DNA from: Bacteroidota bacterium | Lineage (GTDB): Bacteria > Bacteroidota > Bacteroidia > Chitinophagales > Chitinophagaceae | Assembly: GCA_013288745.1 (NCBI GenBank) | Contig: JABDBG010000004.1 | Span: forward strand, 1-42,430 | DNA length: 42,430 nucleotides | Direction: 5' to 3' | Program-made: the position numbers and the translations under genes | Shown here: piece after piece, positions 18,104 to 26,425 of the stretch | How the letters are laid out: every line of letters starts with the position of its first letter | Numbering within the stretch: the stretch's first letter is position 1 | Notes under the pieces: model-generated | Databases searched by the model: none | What the model was told of the DNA's origin: nothing | Seen by the model: only the letters and a program-made list of their open reading frames with translations

Positions 18104-19816
18104 ATGTTATCTGAACCAAAATTAAAAACTATCAGGGACTTTATCGGCTCACTAAATAAAGAGGAGCAGATATGGGCCAGTGGTTATTTAAACGGCATTG
18201 TATTTAACCAGGCTGAGGCAACACCAACCGTGAGCGCTGATGTAAAACCATTAGCGAGTAAGATCACTATTGTGTATGGTACAGAAACAGGCAACTCTAA
18301 AAAACTTTCTACAGAATTTGCAGGTAAGGCAAAAAAGATCGGCATCAATGCTAAAGTAATAGCAATGGATCAGTATCGCCTGACTGATCTTTTAAAAGAA
18401 GAATATTTTCTGGTAGTTGTGGCTACGCATGGTGAAGGCGAACCGCCTGAAGCTGCTAAAAAATTCTACGATCATGTAATGCAGGATAATACGAAACTGG
18501 ATAAATTAAAATTCAGTGTATTGGCATTGGGTGATACATCTTATCCATTGTTTTGTCAGACTGGTGAAGACATTGATAAAAAATTTGAATCACTTGGCGC
18601 TAAAAGAATTGCTCCCTTACAGAAATGTGATGTTGAATTTGAAGAAGACGCCAACAAATGGTTTGGAACCGTAGTAACTGCTTTAACCAGCACGAATACA
18701 CCGGCTCAGGCAACTACTGCTGCAACAGCACACGGTGCAACATCTGTTAAAAAAACGGGCAAGCTTACTTACGAAGGTCCGATCTTGACGCATATTAATT
18801 TAAATGATAAAGGCTCTAACAAAGAAACATACCATATCGAAATTGCAGCGGAAGGTATCGAATACCAATGCGGCGATTCAATAGGCATTGTTCCTGAAAA
18901 TAATTCTCAGACAGTAACGGATATTATTGCTAAGACAAATATTGACGGTAATAAATCAGTGCTGTTCAAAAATGAAAAAATTACGATCTACGAATTACTG
19001 AAGAGAAGAGTTAATATTGTTTATCTAACCGAAAGGCTAATAAAACAATACGGCGATGTAATGGAACACACCATTCCTGCAGGAAGAATGGATCTGTTGG
19101 ATATGGTTAGAAAATATCCAATTAAAAACATCGGACAGTTCGAAGACTTTTTAGTTACACTTAATGCAATTTCTCCAAGATTATATACCATTGCGTCTTC
19201 ACCTGCTGCACATGAAAATGAAGTACATGTGATCGTTGCAAAAGATGTGTATGATGTTAACGGGCAAGTAAGATTTGGTTTGTGTTCTGATTTTTTAAAG
19301 AATTTAAAAGTAGGAGCTAAACAAAAATTCTTTGTACAACCCAACAAAAGATTCAGACTTCCTGCAGAAGACAAAGATATTATCATGGTTGGTCCGGGTA
19401 CAGGTATCGCTGCTTATCGTTCATTTTTGGCAGAAAGAGATGCAACAGGTGCGTCAGGAAGAAACTGGTTGTTTTTTGGCGAACAACATTTTGCAAGTGA
19501 TTTTTTATACCAAACAGAAATACAAAACTGGTTCGAGACCGGTGTGTTGAATAAGATCAACCTGGCTTTTTCAAGAGATCAGAAAGAAAAAGTGTATGTG
19601 CAGGATAAAATGCAACAACATGCAGCAGAATTATACGAATGGTTAAGCAGTGGTGCATCTTTCTATATCTGTGGAAAAAAGGATCCGATGAGTACGGATG
19701 TTGAAAATACATTGTTAAAGATCATCGAACAATACGGCAATCAATCGCCCGAAGGAGCAAAAGAATATTTAGAACAGTTGAAAGAAGAAGGACGTTACGA
19801 AAAAGACGTGTATTAA
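18104..19816 (+). CDS. cysJ: Sulfite reductase flavoprotein (alpha) subunit
   Basis: Transfers electrons from NADPH through FAD and FMN to the hemoprotein. 570 residues. There is a short N-terminal extension, then a flavodoxin domain (from about 52: ITIVYGTETGNSKK; ATHGEGEPPEAAKKF). A linker rich in Thr/Ala follows (about 198-212), then an FAD domain with RLYTIASSP, an NADPH site MVGPGTGIAAYRSF and the C-terminal FYICGKKDPMSTDVE ending in YEKDVY. It is slightly shorter than the roughly 600 residues of the E. coli protein. cysI follows after 102 bases. Confidence 0.94.
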   Translation: MLSEPKLKTIRDFIGSLNKEEQIWASGYLNGIVFNQAEATPTVSADVKPLASKITIVYGTETGNSKKLSTEFAGKAKKIGINAKVIAMDQYRLTDLLKEEYFLVVVATHGEGEPPEAAKKFYDHVMQDNTKLDKLKFSVLALGDTSYPLFCQTGEDIDKKFESLGAKRIAPLQKCDVEFEEDANKWFGTVVTALTSTNTPAQATTAATAHGATSVKKTGKLTYEGPILTHINLNDKGSNKETYHIEIAAEGIEYQCGDSIGIVPENNSQTVTDIIAKTNIDGNKSVLFKNEKITIYELLKRRVNIVYLTERLIKQYGDVMEHTIPAGRMDLLDMVRKYPIKNIGQFEDFLVTLNAISPRLYTIASSPAAHENEVHVIVAKDVYDVNGQVRFGLCSDFLKNLKVGAKQKFFVQPNKRFRLPAEDKDIIMVGPGTGIAAYRSFLAERDATGASGRNWLFFGEQHFASDFLYQTEIQNWFETGVLNKINLAFSRDQKEKVYVQDKMQQHAAELYEWLSSGASFYICGKKDPMSTDVENTLLKIIEQYGNQSPEGAKEYLEQLKEEGRYEKDVY

Positions 19817-19889
19817 AATAGATCAAAAACAATAAATCAAATTCCAAAATTGTAAGAGGAGTTTAATAAATTAAAAAAAATATTAATTA

Positions 19890-19913
19890 TTAATTACTAA
19901 TTCTTAATTAAAA
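19890..19913. repeat. AT-rich word repeat upstream of cysI
   Basis: TTAATTACTAATT followed by CTTAATTAAAA is the second copy of the element at 17191-17214, with one mismatch over 24 bases. It ends 5 bases before the cysI ATG, again at the end of a long within-operon gap. Confidence 0.6.
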
Positions 19914-19918
19914 ATGCC

Positions 19919-21589
19919 ATGAGCGAGAAAAATAATTTATCTGCGATAGAGAAGATCAAAGTGGCCAGTGATGGTTTGCGTGGTTCTATTAAGCAAAGTC
20001 TGCAGGATGAAATTACCGGTGCCATTCGCGAGGATGATAAAGCCGTAATTAAATTTCATGGTATGTACGAGCAGGATGACCGTGACAGAAGAGAAGAGCG
20101 TGCTGCAAAAAAATTAGATCGCTTATACACTTTCATGATTCGCCTGCGCTTGCCTGGTGGATTTTTAACAGCTGATAAATGGATCGCTGCGCATAATATA
20201 GCCGGCGAAAATTCTACAGGCGTTATTAAAATTACAACAAGGCAAACCATCCAGTTGCATGGATTGGTAAAATCAAAAATAAAACCAACGATACAGGCTT
20301 TTAACGAAGCTCATTTAGATTCTATTGCAACATGTGGAGATATCAACCGCAATGTTACCTGTGCCTCTAATCCAAAAATGTCGCCGATCCATGCAGAAGT
20401 TTTTGCTTACGCAGATAAGATCAGTGAATTGCTAATGCCTAAAACAAAAGCTTATTACGAGATATGGATCAACGACGAAAAGATCGTCGATAAAAAGGAC
20501 GAAGAAGATCCGTTATACCAGGATCGTTATTTACCAAGAAAATTCAAGATAGGTATCGCTATTCCGCCAAACAATGATTCAGATGTATTTACAAATGATA
20601 TTGGTTTGATAGCGATCATAGAAAATAATGTTTTAAAAGGTTTCAATATCGCTATCGGCGGCGGTTTGTCAACTACGCATGGCAATCCCGATACGTATGC
20701 AAGATTGGGCACCGTGATCGGTTTTACTGATACGGAGTTCAAAACATTGAAAGCCATCTACGAAGTGTTAACGGTACAAAGAGATTATGGAAACCGTAGC
20801 GACAGAAAATTAGCCAGGTTAAAATATACAGTTGATAAATACGGCGTTGAATGGTTCAAAGAAGAATTAGAAAAACGTATCGGTTTTAAATTAGAACCTG
20901 CAAAACCTTATACATTTACAGAAAGACAAGATCTGTATGGTTGGGAAAAAAGTGAACAAGGCCGCTGGTACTATACCGTATTTGTTGAGAATGGAAGGGT
21001 ATTGGATGATGAAAAATTCGCTTTAAAAACTGCTTTATTGGAAGTAGCTAAAACAGGCAAATCTAATTTTCTATTTACGGCAACACAGAATGTTATTATA
21101 TCTGATGTAGAAGAAAAAGATAAAGCAGCGATCAATAAAATATTACAGGATTTTAAAGTAATAGAACATACAGAAAAAGCCTCCGCTGTTCGTAGAAACT
21201 CTATTGCCTGTGTGGCATTACCTACTTGCCCGTTGGCATTAGCAGAAGGGCAACGTTATTTACCAAGTCTTATTTCCAAGATAGAGCCATTGCTTGAAAA
21301 ACATAAACTGGCTGATGAAAATATTATTGTCCGCATGACCGGTTGTCCAAACGGTTGCGGCCGTCCTTATGCTGCTGAAATAGGTTTTGTGGGAACAGCT
21401 CCGGGAAAATATAATATGCATTTAGGTGGTGATAACCAGGGCGAACGCTTGAACAAAACATACAAGCAACATTTGGATGAAGCAGCTATCTTATCTGAAT
21501 TGGATGGCTTGTTTGGCATCTTTAAAAAAGAAAGAAAAAAAGGCGAATCGTTTGGAGATTTCTCTAATCGTAAATGGGTATCGGCCTAA
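19919..21589 (+). CDS. cysI: Sulfite reductase hemoprotein (beta) subunit
   Basis: Reduces sulfite to sulfide by six electrons at a siroheme-[4Fe-4S] centre. 556 residues. The cluster cysteines are in VALPTCPLALAEGQRYLP and TGCPNGCGRPYAAEIGFVG, and TTRQTIQLHG and CGDINRNVTC are substrate and siroheme contact regions shared by sulfite and nitrite reductases. The TCPLA/TGCPNGCGR pattern and the cysJ neighbour favour sulfite over nitrite. The upstream ATG at 19914 is followed at once by a stop in its own frame, so 19919 is the start. The operon ends here with a strong terminator. Confidence 0.94.
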   Translation: MSEKNNLSAIEKIKVASDGLRGSIKQSLQDEITGAIREDDKAVIKFHGMYEQDDRDRREERAAKKLDRLYTFMIRLRLPGGFLTADKWIAAHNIAGENSTGVIKITTRQTIQLHGLVKSKIKPTIQAFNEAHLDSIATCGDINRNVTCASNPKMSPIHAEVFAYADKISELLMPKTKAYYEIWINDEKIVDKKDEEDPLYQDRYLPRKFKIGIAIPPNNDSDVFTNDIGLIAIIENNVLKGFNIAIGGGLSTTHGNPDTYARLGTVIGFTDTEFKTLKAIYEVLTVQRDYGNRSDRKLARLKYTVDKYGVEWFKEELEKRIGFKLEPAKPYTFTERQDLYGWEKSEQGRWYYTVFVENGRVLDDEKFALKTALLEVAKTGKSNFLFTATQNVIISDVEEKDKAAINKILQDFKVIEHTEKASAVRRNSIACVALPTCPLALAEGQRYLPSLISKIEPLLEKHKLADENIIVRMTGCPNGCGRPYAAEIGFVGTAPGKYNMHLGGDNQGERLNKTYKQHLDEAAILSELDGLFGIFKKERKKGESFGDFSNRKWVSA

Positions 21590-21611
21590 AATATATTGAT
21601 CTGAAAAAAAT

Positions 21612-21646
21612 AAAAAAATGGAGCAGCAACAGTTGTTCCATTTTTA
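21612..21646 (+). terminator. Terminator of the cys operon
   Basis: AAAAATGGAGCA pairs with TGTTCCATTTTT around GCAACAGT: eight inner pairs (one G-T) plus an A/T tract ending in T5. It lies 22 bases after the cysI stop. Confidence 0.85.
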
Positions 21647-21707
21647 TTAATTCACCGGATACAAATTGGTTTTCATAAACCTTTGTGTATACCTTATTTT
21701 TGTAAAT

Positions 21708-22844
21708 ATGAGATTTTTAGACCTATTACAATATTGGCGGGATGTTCTTTTTATTGTGTTTTGCATAGTGGCACTGGTTCAGCTATTTTATTACACTTAT
21801 TTTTTTACAAGGGTAATGAATTATCAGCCTTCGGCTAAAGCAACTTCACAAACACATCCTGTTTCAGTAATTATTTGTGCCAAAGATGAGTCACTTAATC
21901 TGGCCAAACATTTACCGGCTATATTAGAGCAGCAATACAAAACTACGCATGAAATAATAGTGGTGGATGATAACTCATTTGATGATACTAGGTATTTATT
22001 AAAAGATTTTGAAGATAAATATTTGGCGCTGTTGAAAGTATTAGAGCTAAAGCAGGAGGCTCAATTCATTCCCGGAAAAAAATTCCCGTTAAGTATGGGT
22101 ATTAAAGCGGCAAAATATGAGATTGTTTTATTAACAGATGCAGATTGTACTCCTGCTTCAGAGTTGTGGATAGATAAGATGCAGGCAACCTATGATGATG
22201 CAACGGAGATCGTTATTGGTTATGGCGCCTACCATAAAAAGCCGGGCTTATTAAATAAAATAATCCGTTGGGAAACATTTCATACTGCTTTGCAATATTT
22301 CAATTACACGTTGGCAGGCGTACCATATATGGGTGTTGGCAGAAACTTAAGTTATAAAAAAGTGCTTTTCTTTAAACATAAAGGGTTCTCTGCACACAAC
22401 AATATATTGAGTGGCGACGATGACTTATTTGTGAATATTGCTGCAACCAAAACTAACACAAAGATCAGTATTGATAAAGATACTTTTACAATAAGCGAAC
22501 CATCGAAAACTTTCGGAGAATGGGTTAGACAGAAGAAGCGCCATAATAGCTCTGGGAGATATTATAAACCAGTACATAAATTTTTATTAGGGTTGTATTC
22601 TTTTTCTCTCTTTTTATTTTATCCGTTATTGACCGTAAGCTTATTCTCTCATTTTTGGATAGCAGCAGTAATTATTTTTGTGGGCCGTTTTATATTACAA
22701 GCTGTTGTATTATACAGCAACATGAAAAAATTAAATGAAAAAGATCTTTTTATATTGTTCCCGTTTTTTGATGTGTTCATGTTCTTTTACTACCTGATCT
22801 TTGCTGTTTCTGTGGTAAGAAAGCCTAAACGTTTGTGGAAATAA
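21708..22844 (+). CDS. Family 2 glycosyltransferase, membrane-bound
   Basis: About 378 residues from the ATG at 21708 (MRFLDLLQYW); the longer frame from 21666 overlaps a TATTTTTG promoter-like element (21695-21702) and is less likely. One N-terminal membrane helix (DVLFIVFCIVALVQLFYY) is followed by a GT-A catalytic domain: VSVIICAKDE, IIVVDDNSFDDT, LLTDADC for the DxD metal site, then SGDDDLF and QKKRHNSSGRYY in the acceptor/processive-type position. Three C-terminal membrane segments follow. It probably transfers a sugar to a lipid or polysaccharide at the inner membrane. Substrate unknown. rsmG starts 13 bases later. Confidence 0.88.
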   Translation: MRFLDLLQYWRDVLFIVFCIVALVQLFYYTYFFTRVMNYQPSAKATSQTHPVSVIICAKDESLNLAKHLPAILEQQYKTTHEIIVVDDNSFDDTRYLLKDFEDKYLALLKVLELKQEAQFIPGKKFPLSMGIKAAKYEIVLLTDADCTPASELWIDKMQATYDDATEIVIGYGAYHKKPGLLNKIIRWETFHTALQYFNYTLAGVPYMGVGRNLSYKKVLFFKHKGFSAHNNILSGDDDLFVNIAATKTNTKISIDKDTFTISEPSKTFGEWVRQKKRHNSSGRYYKPVHKFLLGLYSFSLFLFYPLLTVSLFSHFWIAAVIIFVGRFILQAVVLYSNMKKLNEKDLFILFPFFDVFMFFYYLIFAVSVVRKPKRLWK

Positions 22845-22857
22845 TCTTCTTATAGTC

Positions 22858-23472
22858 ATGGATATCGTAAGCAAATATTTTAGTGATTTTTCTGAAGTGC
22901 AATTGAAGCAATTGGCAGAATTGAAAGAATTGTATACAGAATGGAACGAAAAAATAAATGTTATCTCACGTAAAGACATGGATAATTTTTATGAGCACCA
23001 TGTATTGCATTCTTTAGCGATCACTACTCAATTCGAATTTAAAAAAGGTATGCAGGTGATGGATCTTGGCAGTGGTGGTGGTTTTCCCGGTGTTCCGTTA
23101 GCCATCTTTTATCCGGATACCCAGTTTCATTTGGTCGATAGTATTAATAAAAAACTGAAAGTGGTTACTGGAGTTGCGGCAGCTATCGGTTTGCAAAATC
23201 TTACTACACAACATACAAGAGCCGAAGATATCAAAGACAGAAAATTTGATGTGGTCGTATCCAGAGCAGTAGCACCATTAAAGGATCTATGGTTTTGGAG
23301 CAAACCCTTGCTTAAAAAAGAGAATCAGCCAAGAGGGTTGATCTGCCTGAAAGGCGGCGATCTTAGCCAGGAAATATCTGATAGTCAATGCAAGCCAAGA
23401 ATATGGGAAATTGAAAAAATATTTCCTGAGCCTTTTTTTAAGGATAAGTATTTATTACACGTACCTTTTTAA
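22858..23472 (+). CDS. rsmG: 16S rRNA (guanine-527-N7)-methyltransferase
   Basis: Methylates G527 of 16S rRNA with SAM. The 204 residues include NVISRKDMDNFYEHHVLHSL and the SAM-binding motif MDLGSGGGFPGVPLAIF, then VDSINKKLKVV and VVVSRAVAPLKDL. All are diagnostic of RsmG (GidB). It is slightly shorter than the E. coli protein. It is probably co-transcribed with the preceding glycosyltransferase; that pairing says nothing about function. Confidence 0.94.
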   Translation: MDIVSKYFSDFSEVQLKQLAELKELYTEWNEKINVISRKDMDNFYEHHVLHSLAITTQFEFKKGMQVMDLGSGGGFPGVPLAIFYPDTQFHLVDSINKKLKVVTGVAAAIGLQNLTTQHTRAEDIKDRKFDVVVSRAVAPLKDLWFWSKPLLKKENQPRGLICLKGGDLSQEISDSQCKPRIWEIEKIFPEPFFKDKYLLHVPF

Positions 23473-23519
23473 TCAGATTACCTAACTTACATTTAACTAT
23501 TACGAAAATCACAATGCAT

Positions 23520-23527
23520 TAATTTTG
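23520..23527 (+). promoter_or_regulatory. -7 promoter element for the GH13 gene
   Basis: TAATTTTG lies 20 bases before the GH13 lipoprotein ATG; no clear -33 TTTG is present. Confidence 0.4.
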
Positions 23528-23547
23528 TTATTTCTAAATACAGCTAT

Positions 23548-24924
23548 ATGAATAAATACTTATTAGTGTTTGGGTTGATAATTTTTGCTTCTTGCAGCAA
23601 AAAGAAAACTTCTTCTCCATCAGACCCAACAAACATTCCTCAATATGGTACGCCGTATGCAAATGTACCTGCTGCTACATCGGATATTTCTTTGTACGAA
23701 GTAAATGAAAGGGCATACAGTGCTACGGGAGATTTTAACGGGATCATACCGCGCCTTGATTCAATAAAGGCGCTGGGTATCAATGTTATTTGGTTAATGC
23801 CAATTAATCCGATCGGACAAATCAGAACCGTCAACTCACCTTATTGCGTAAAAGATCACTTAGGCGTAAACAGTGAATTTGGAACCCTATCTGATCTGCG
23901 AAATCTGATCAGTACAGCCCATAGTAAAAATATGGCTGTTATATTAGACTGGGCCGCAAACCAGACTTCATGGGATAATGCATGGATAACAGAACATCCT
24001 AGTTGGTATGAACAAGATGGCTCGGGAAATATTATTTCTCCGCCAGGAACTACATTTACAGACGTAGCACAGTTAAATTACAATAATGATACGATGCGTT
24101 TGCAGATGATAAAAGATATGATCTATTGGATACATGCCGCCAATTTTGATGGTTTCAGGTGCGACTTTGCAGATAATATTCCTGATAATTTTTGGGCGCA
24201 GGCTATCGATTCAATCAATAATGTTCAACCGGCAAGGCATGTAATACTTTTAGCAGAAGGTGGAAATCCTGCTCACTTTAACGCGGGTTTTCAAATGATC
24301 TTTGGCGAAGAGTTTTATGATGCTGTAGTAAATGGGTTCTCTGCCAGCAATACGCCTCAAAATATTTACAATGCAAATTCAGCTGAGTATAGCGGTGTAA
24401 CAACGGGAAAAGAAAGACTTCGCTTTACTACAACCCACGATCATGCGGCATTTACGGGCCAATACAATGGTTCTCCAATGTCTATATTTAATGGTAAAGC
24501 CGGCGCATTAGCGGCATCAGCCATTACGATCAATATGCCGGGTGTTCCATTGATCTATGGTAGTCAGGAAGTAGGAACAACTTCGCTTGTTTCTTTTTTT
24601 GAAAAGAACCCGATCAATTGGAATCAAAATGCTGATATGGTCGCAGCTTATAAATTAATGTTGAATTTCCATAATTCTTCAACGGCATTAAAGACAGGCG
24701 CACTAACAACTTACGCAGACCCGAATGTTGTTTGTTATACCCGTGTTGCAGGAGCTGATTCTGTTTTAGTGATCGCAAATATTAGGAACAGCAGTGAAAC
24801 ATTGACAGTACCTGTTGCATTGCAAGGCACTAACTGGATCAATGCATATGACGCAACAACATTATCTCTTTCAACAACACTTCCTGTAACGGCCTATCAA
24901 TATTTAGTATTGAAGAATCATTAA
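23548..24924 (+). CDS. Alpha-amylase family (GH13) lipoprotein
   Basis: A 458-residue secreted glycoside hydrolase. A lipoprotein signal (LLVFGLIIFASC, cysteine 16) is followed by a polar KKKTSS linker. The (beta/alpha)8 catalytic regions are visible: nucleophile in FDGFRCDFAD, acid/base in ILLAEGG, and TTTHDHAAF with the conserved HD. A short C-terminal beta domain closes the protein. Region I reads LDWAANQTSWDNAW where the usual pattern is DxVxNH, so a substrate-contact histidine is replaced by glutamine. It probably cleaves alpha-glucans in the periplasm or at the surface. No SusC/SusD genes are nearby, so it is not in a typical polysaccharide locus. Confidence 0.88.
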   Translation: MNKYLLVFGLIIFASCSKKKTSSPSDPTNIPQYGTPYANVPAATSDISLYEVNERAYSATGDFNGIIPRLDSIKALGINVIWLMPINPIGQIRTVNSPYCVKDHLGVNSEFGTLSDLRNLISTAHSKNMAVILDWAANQTSWDNAWITEHPSWYEQDGSGNIISPPGTTFTDVAQLNYNNDTMRLQMIKDMIYWIHAANFDGFRCDFADNIPDNFWAQAIDSINNVQPARHVILLAEGGNPAHFNAGFQMIFGEEFYDAVVNGFSASNTPQNIYNANSAEYSGVTTGKERLRFTTTHDHAAFTGQYNGSPMSIFNGKAGALAASAITINMPGVPLIYGSQEVGTTSLVSFFEKNPINWNQNADMVAAYKLMLNFHNSSTALKTGALTTYADPNVVCYTRVAGADSVLVIANIRNSSETLTVPVALQGTNWINAYDATTLSLSTTLPVTAYQYLVLKNH

Positions 24925-24945
24925 TCGTTACAACATACTACAAAT

Positions 24946-24978
24946 AAAAAAGCCTTTGTTCGAAACAAAGGCTTTTTT
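24946..24978. terminator. Bidirectional terminator between GH13 gene and pdhB
   Basis: AAAAAAGCCTTTGTT and AACAAAGGCTTTTTT are perfect complements with a three-base loop. Flanking A and T runs make it work on both strands, serving the two convergent genes. Confidence 0.92.
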
Positions 24979-24996
24979 ATAATAGAATTTGAAAAA

Positions 24997-25980
24997 TTAT
25001 TTTCTTGAGTACATTACTTCTTTCACCACTTTAACAGTCTTCTCAATGCTTGGAAGGTAAGCTGCTACTAAGTTTGGTGCATAGTGCATTGGTGCATCAG
25101 CAGAAGTGATACGGCGGATAGGTGCATCTAAATAATCGAATCCTTCTTTTTGTATGCGGTAAGTAATTTCAGATGACACAGAAGCGAACGGCCATTGTTC
25201 TTCAACAATTACCAAACGGTTCGTCTTTTTTACACTTTGTAAAATAGTGAACCAATCCATCGGACGGATCGTTGCTAAATCGATCACTTCAGCCTCGATA
25301 CCTTCTCTCGCTAATTCTTCAGCAGCACCTAATGCTACTTTCATCATCTTATTAAAAGAAACGATGGTAACATCTTTACCTTCACGTTTGATAAATGCTT
25401 TTCCGATCGGCAAAATATATTCTTCTTCAGGAACATCGCCTTTATCACCATAACCAACTTCACATTCCATAAAAACAACAGGATCATCATCACGGATAGC
25501 CGCTTTTAATAAACCTTTACCATCGTATGGATTGCTAACAGAAATAACTTTTAAACCCGGGATATTTGCATACAAAGCTTCAAAAGCCGTAGAGTGCTGT
25601 GCGCCTAACTGGCCCGCACTTCCACCCGGTCCGCGAAATACGATCGGACAACCAACCTGGCCACCGCTCATCGCTAACATTTTAGAAGCCGTATTTAAAA
25701 TTTGATCTAAAGGCAAAACAGCAAAATTCCAGGTCATGAACTCAACGATCGGGCGCAAACCATTTTGCGCCGCACCTACTGCGATCGCTGTAAAACCAAG
25801 CTCCGCAATTGGCGTATCGATCACTCTTTTTTCTCCGAATTCGTCCAGCATACCCTGGCTCACTTTATAGGCACCGTTATATTCCGCTACTTCTTCTCCC
25901 ATTAAAAAAACCCTTTCATCACGTCTCATTTCTTCCTGCATCGCTTCGCGTAATGCTTCTCTAAAGGCTATCTGTCGCAT
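24997..25980 (-). CDS. pdhB: Pyruvate dehydrogenase E1 component, beta subunit
   Basis: With the alpha subunit it decarboxylates pyruvate using thiamine diphosphate and passes the acetyl group to E2 lipoamide. 327 residues. FREALREAMQEEMRRDERV is the typical start, then VFLMGEEVAEYNGAYKVSQG, TPIAELGFTAIAVGAA, IVFRGPGGSAG and QHSTAFEALYANIPGLKV. The alpha and E2 genes are not in the window, so it stands alone, behind a well-formed two-part promoter. Other 2-oxoacid dehydrogenase beta subunits (branched-chain) are similar; the PdhB call is the best fit. Confidence 0.92.
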   Translation of the reverse strand: MRQIAFREALREAMQEEMRRDERVFLMGEEVAEYNGAYKVSQGMLDEFGEKRVIDTPIAELGFTAIAVGAAQNGLRPIVEFMTWNFAVLPLDQILNTASKMLAMSGGQVGCPIVFRGPGGSAGQLGAQHSTAFEALYANIPGLKVISVSNPYDGKGLLKAAIRDDDPVVFMECEVGYGDKGDVPEEEYILPIGKAFIKREGKDVTIVSFNKMMKVALGAAEELAREGIEAEVIDLATIRPMDWFTILQSVKKTNRLVIVEEQWPFASVSSEITYRIQKEGFDYLDAPIRRITSADAPMHYAPNLVAAYLPSIEKTVKVVKEVMYSRK

Positions 25981-26021
25981 TGATTAAATTTAGTTGTTAT
26001 TGGTTATTATCAAAAGTTCAG

Positions 26022-26053
26022 CAAATTTATTCTATCGGGGCGATACGAACAAA
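26022..26053 (-). promoter_or_regulatory. Promoter of pdhB
   Basis: On the minus strand TTTG (26053-26050), 20 bases, then TAAATTTG (26029-26022): both elements at normal spacing, about 42 bases ahead of the pdhB ATG. Confidence 0.7.
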
Positions 26054-26058
26054 TTAAA

Positions 26059-26080
26059 CCCCCAACCCCCTGAAGGGGCC
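26059..26080. repeat. C-rich REP-like motif
   Basis: The sequence CCCCCAACCCCCTGAAGGGG has a small CCCC-TGAA-GGGG stem. I recall similar CCCCCAACCCCCT-AAGGGGG motifs scattered between genes in Bacteroidota genomes; only one copy is present here. Confidence 0.45.
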
Positions 26081-26193
26081 TTTGTTGCATTATTATTTGA
26101 TGTGTATAAGATTTTTTTAGCTGTAAAGCCATCTTCGTAGGGCTGTAGCTGAACTCACTTCGCTTTATCTTATCTTAGCATATGCTATTATGC

Positions 26194-26377
26194 TGGCCTC
26201 ATTTTAAAAGCGTTAAGAAATTTTACTTGCTTGGCGTTAAAAAATGAAATTGATGTTACAAATGTCAATAATTAACTGAAGTTGGTAAGTCGTACAAAAG
26301 GCCGGATGTATTCAGAAGTCGTGACTAATTTCATTTTAGCCACGCAAGTAAAATTTTAGCTTTTAAAATGCAGCCTT
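26194..26377. repeat. Large imperfect inverted repeat
   Basis: The left arm (26194-26251; key words CATTTTAAAAGC, AAATTTTACTTGC, AAATGAAATT) and right arm (26326-26377; AATTTCATTTTAGC, GCAAGTAAAATTTT, CTTTTAAAATGC) are reverse complements with a few indels. About 75 bases of unique sequence lie between them. No target-site duplication or coding frame is visible. It could be a small non-autonomous mobile element or a structured RNA. Confidence 0.65.
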
Positions 26378-26388
26378 GATTTTTTTTG

Positions 26389-26418
26389 TTACTTTTTTGT
26401 ATCAAGACAAAAAAATAA
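26389..26418. repeat. Hairpin of A/T tracts, possible dispersed repeat or terminator
   Basis: TTACTTTTTTGT and ACAAAAAAATAA form a 12-bp stem (one mismatch or wobble) around ATCAAG, 7 bases after the thiolase stop. It may act as the thiolase terminator. The wording (TTTTTTGTATCAAGACAAAAAA) resembles repeats I associate with Bacteroidota intergenic DNA. Confidence 0.5.
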
Positions 26419-26425
26419 ATGAAGT

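Larger units (their letters stand above)
25981..26425. other. Intergenic region between pdhB and thiolase, rich in inverted repeats
   Basis: 445 bases without a convincing gene. From left to right it holds the pdhB promoter (26022-26053), a C-rich repeat (26059-26080), a large imperfect inverted repeat (26194-26377) and a hairpin of A/T tracts (26389-26418). Each is listed separately. Confidence 0.7.
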
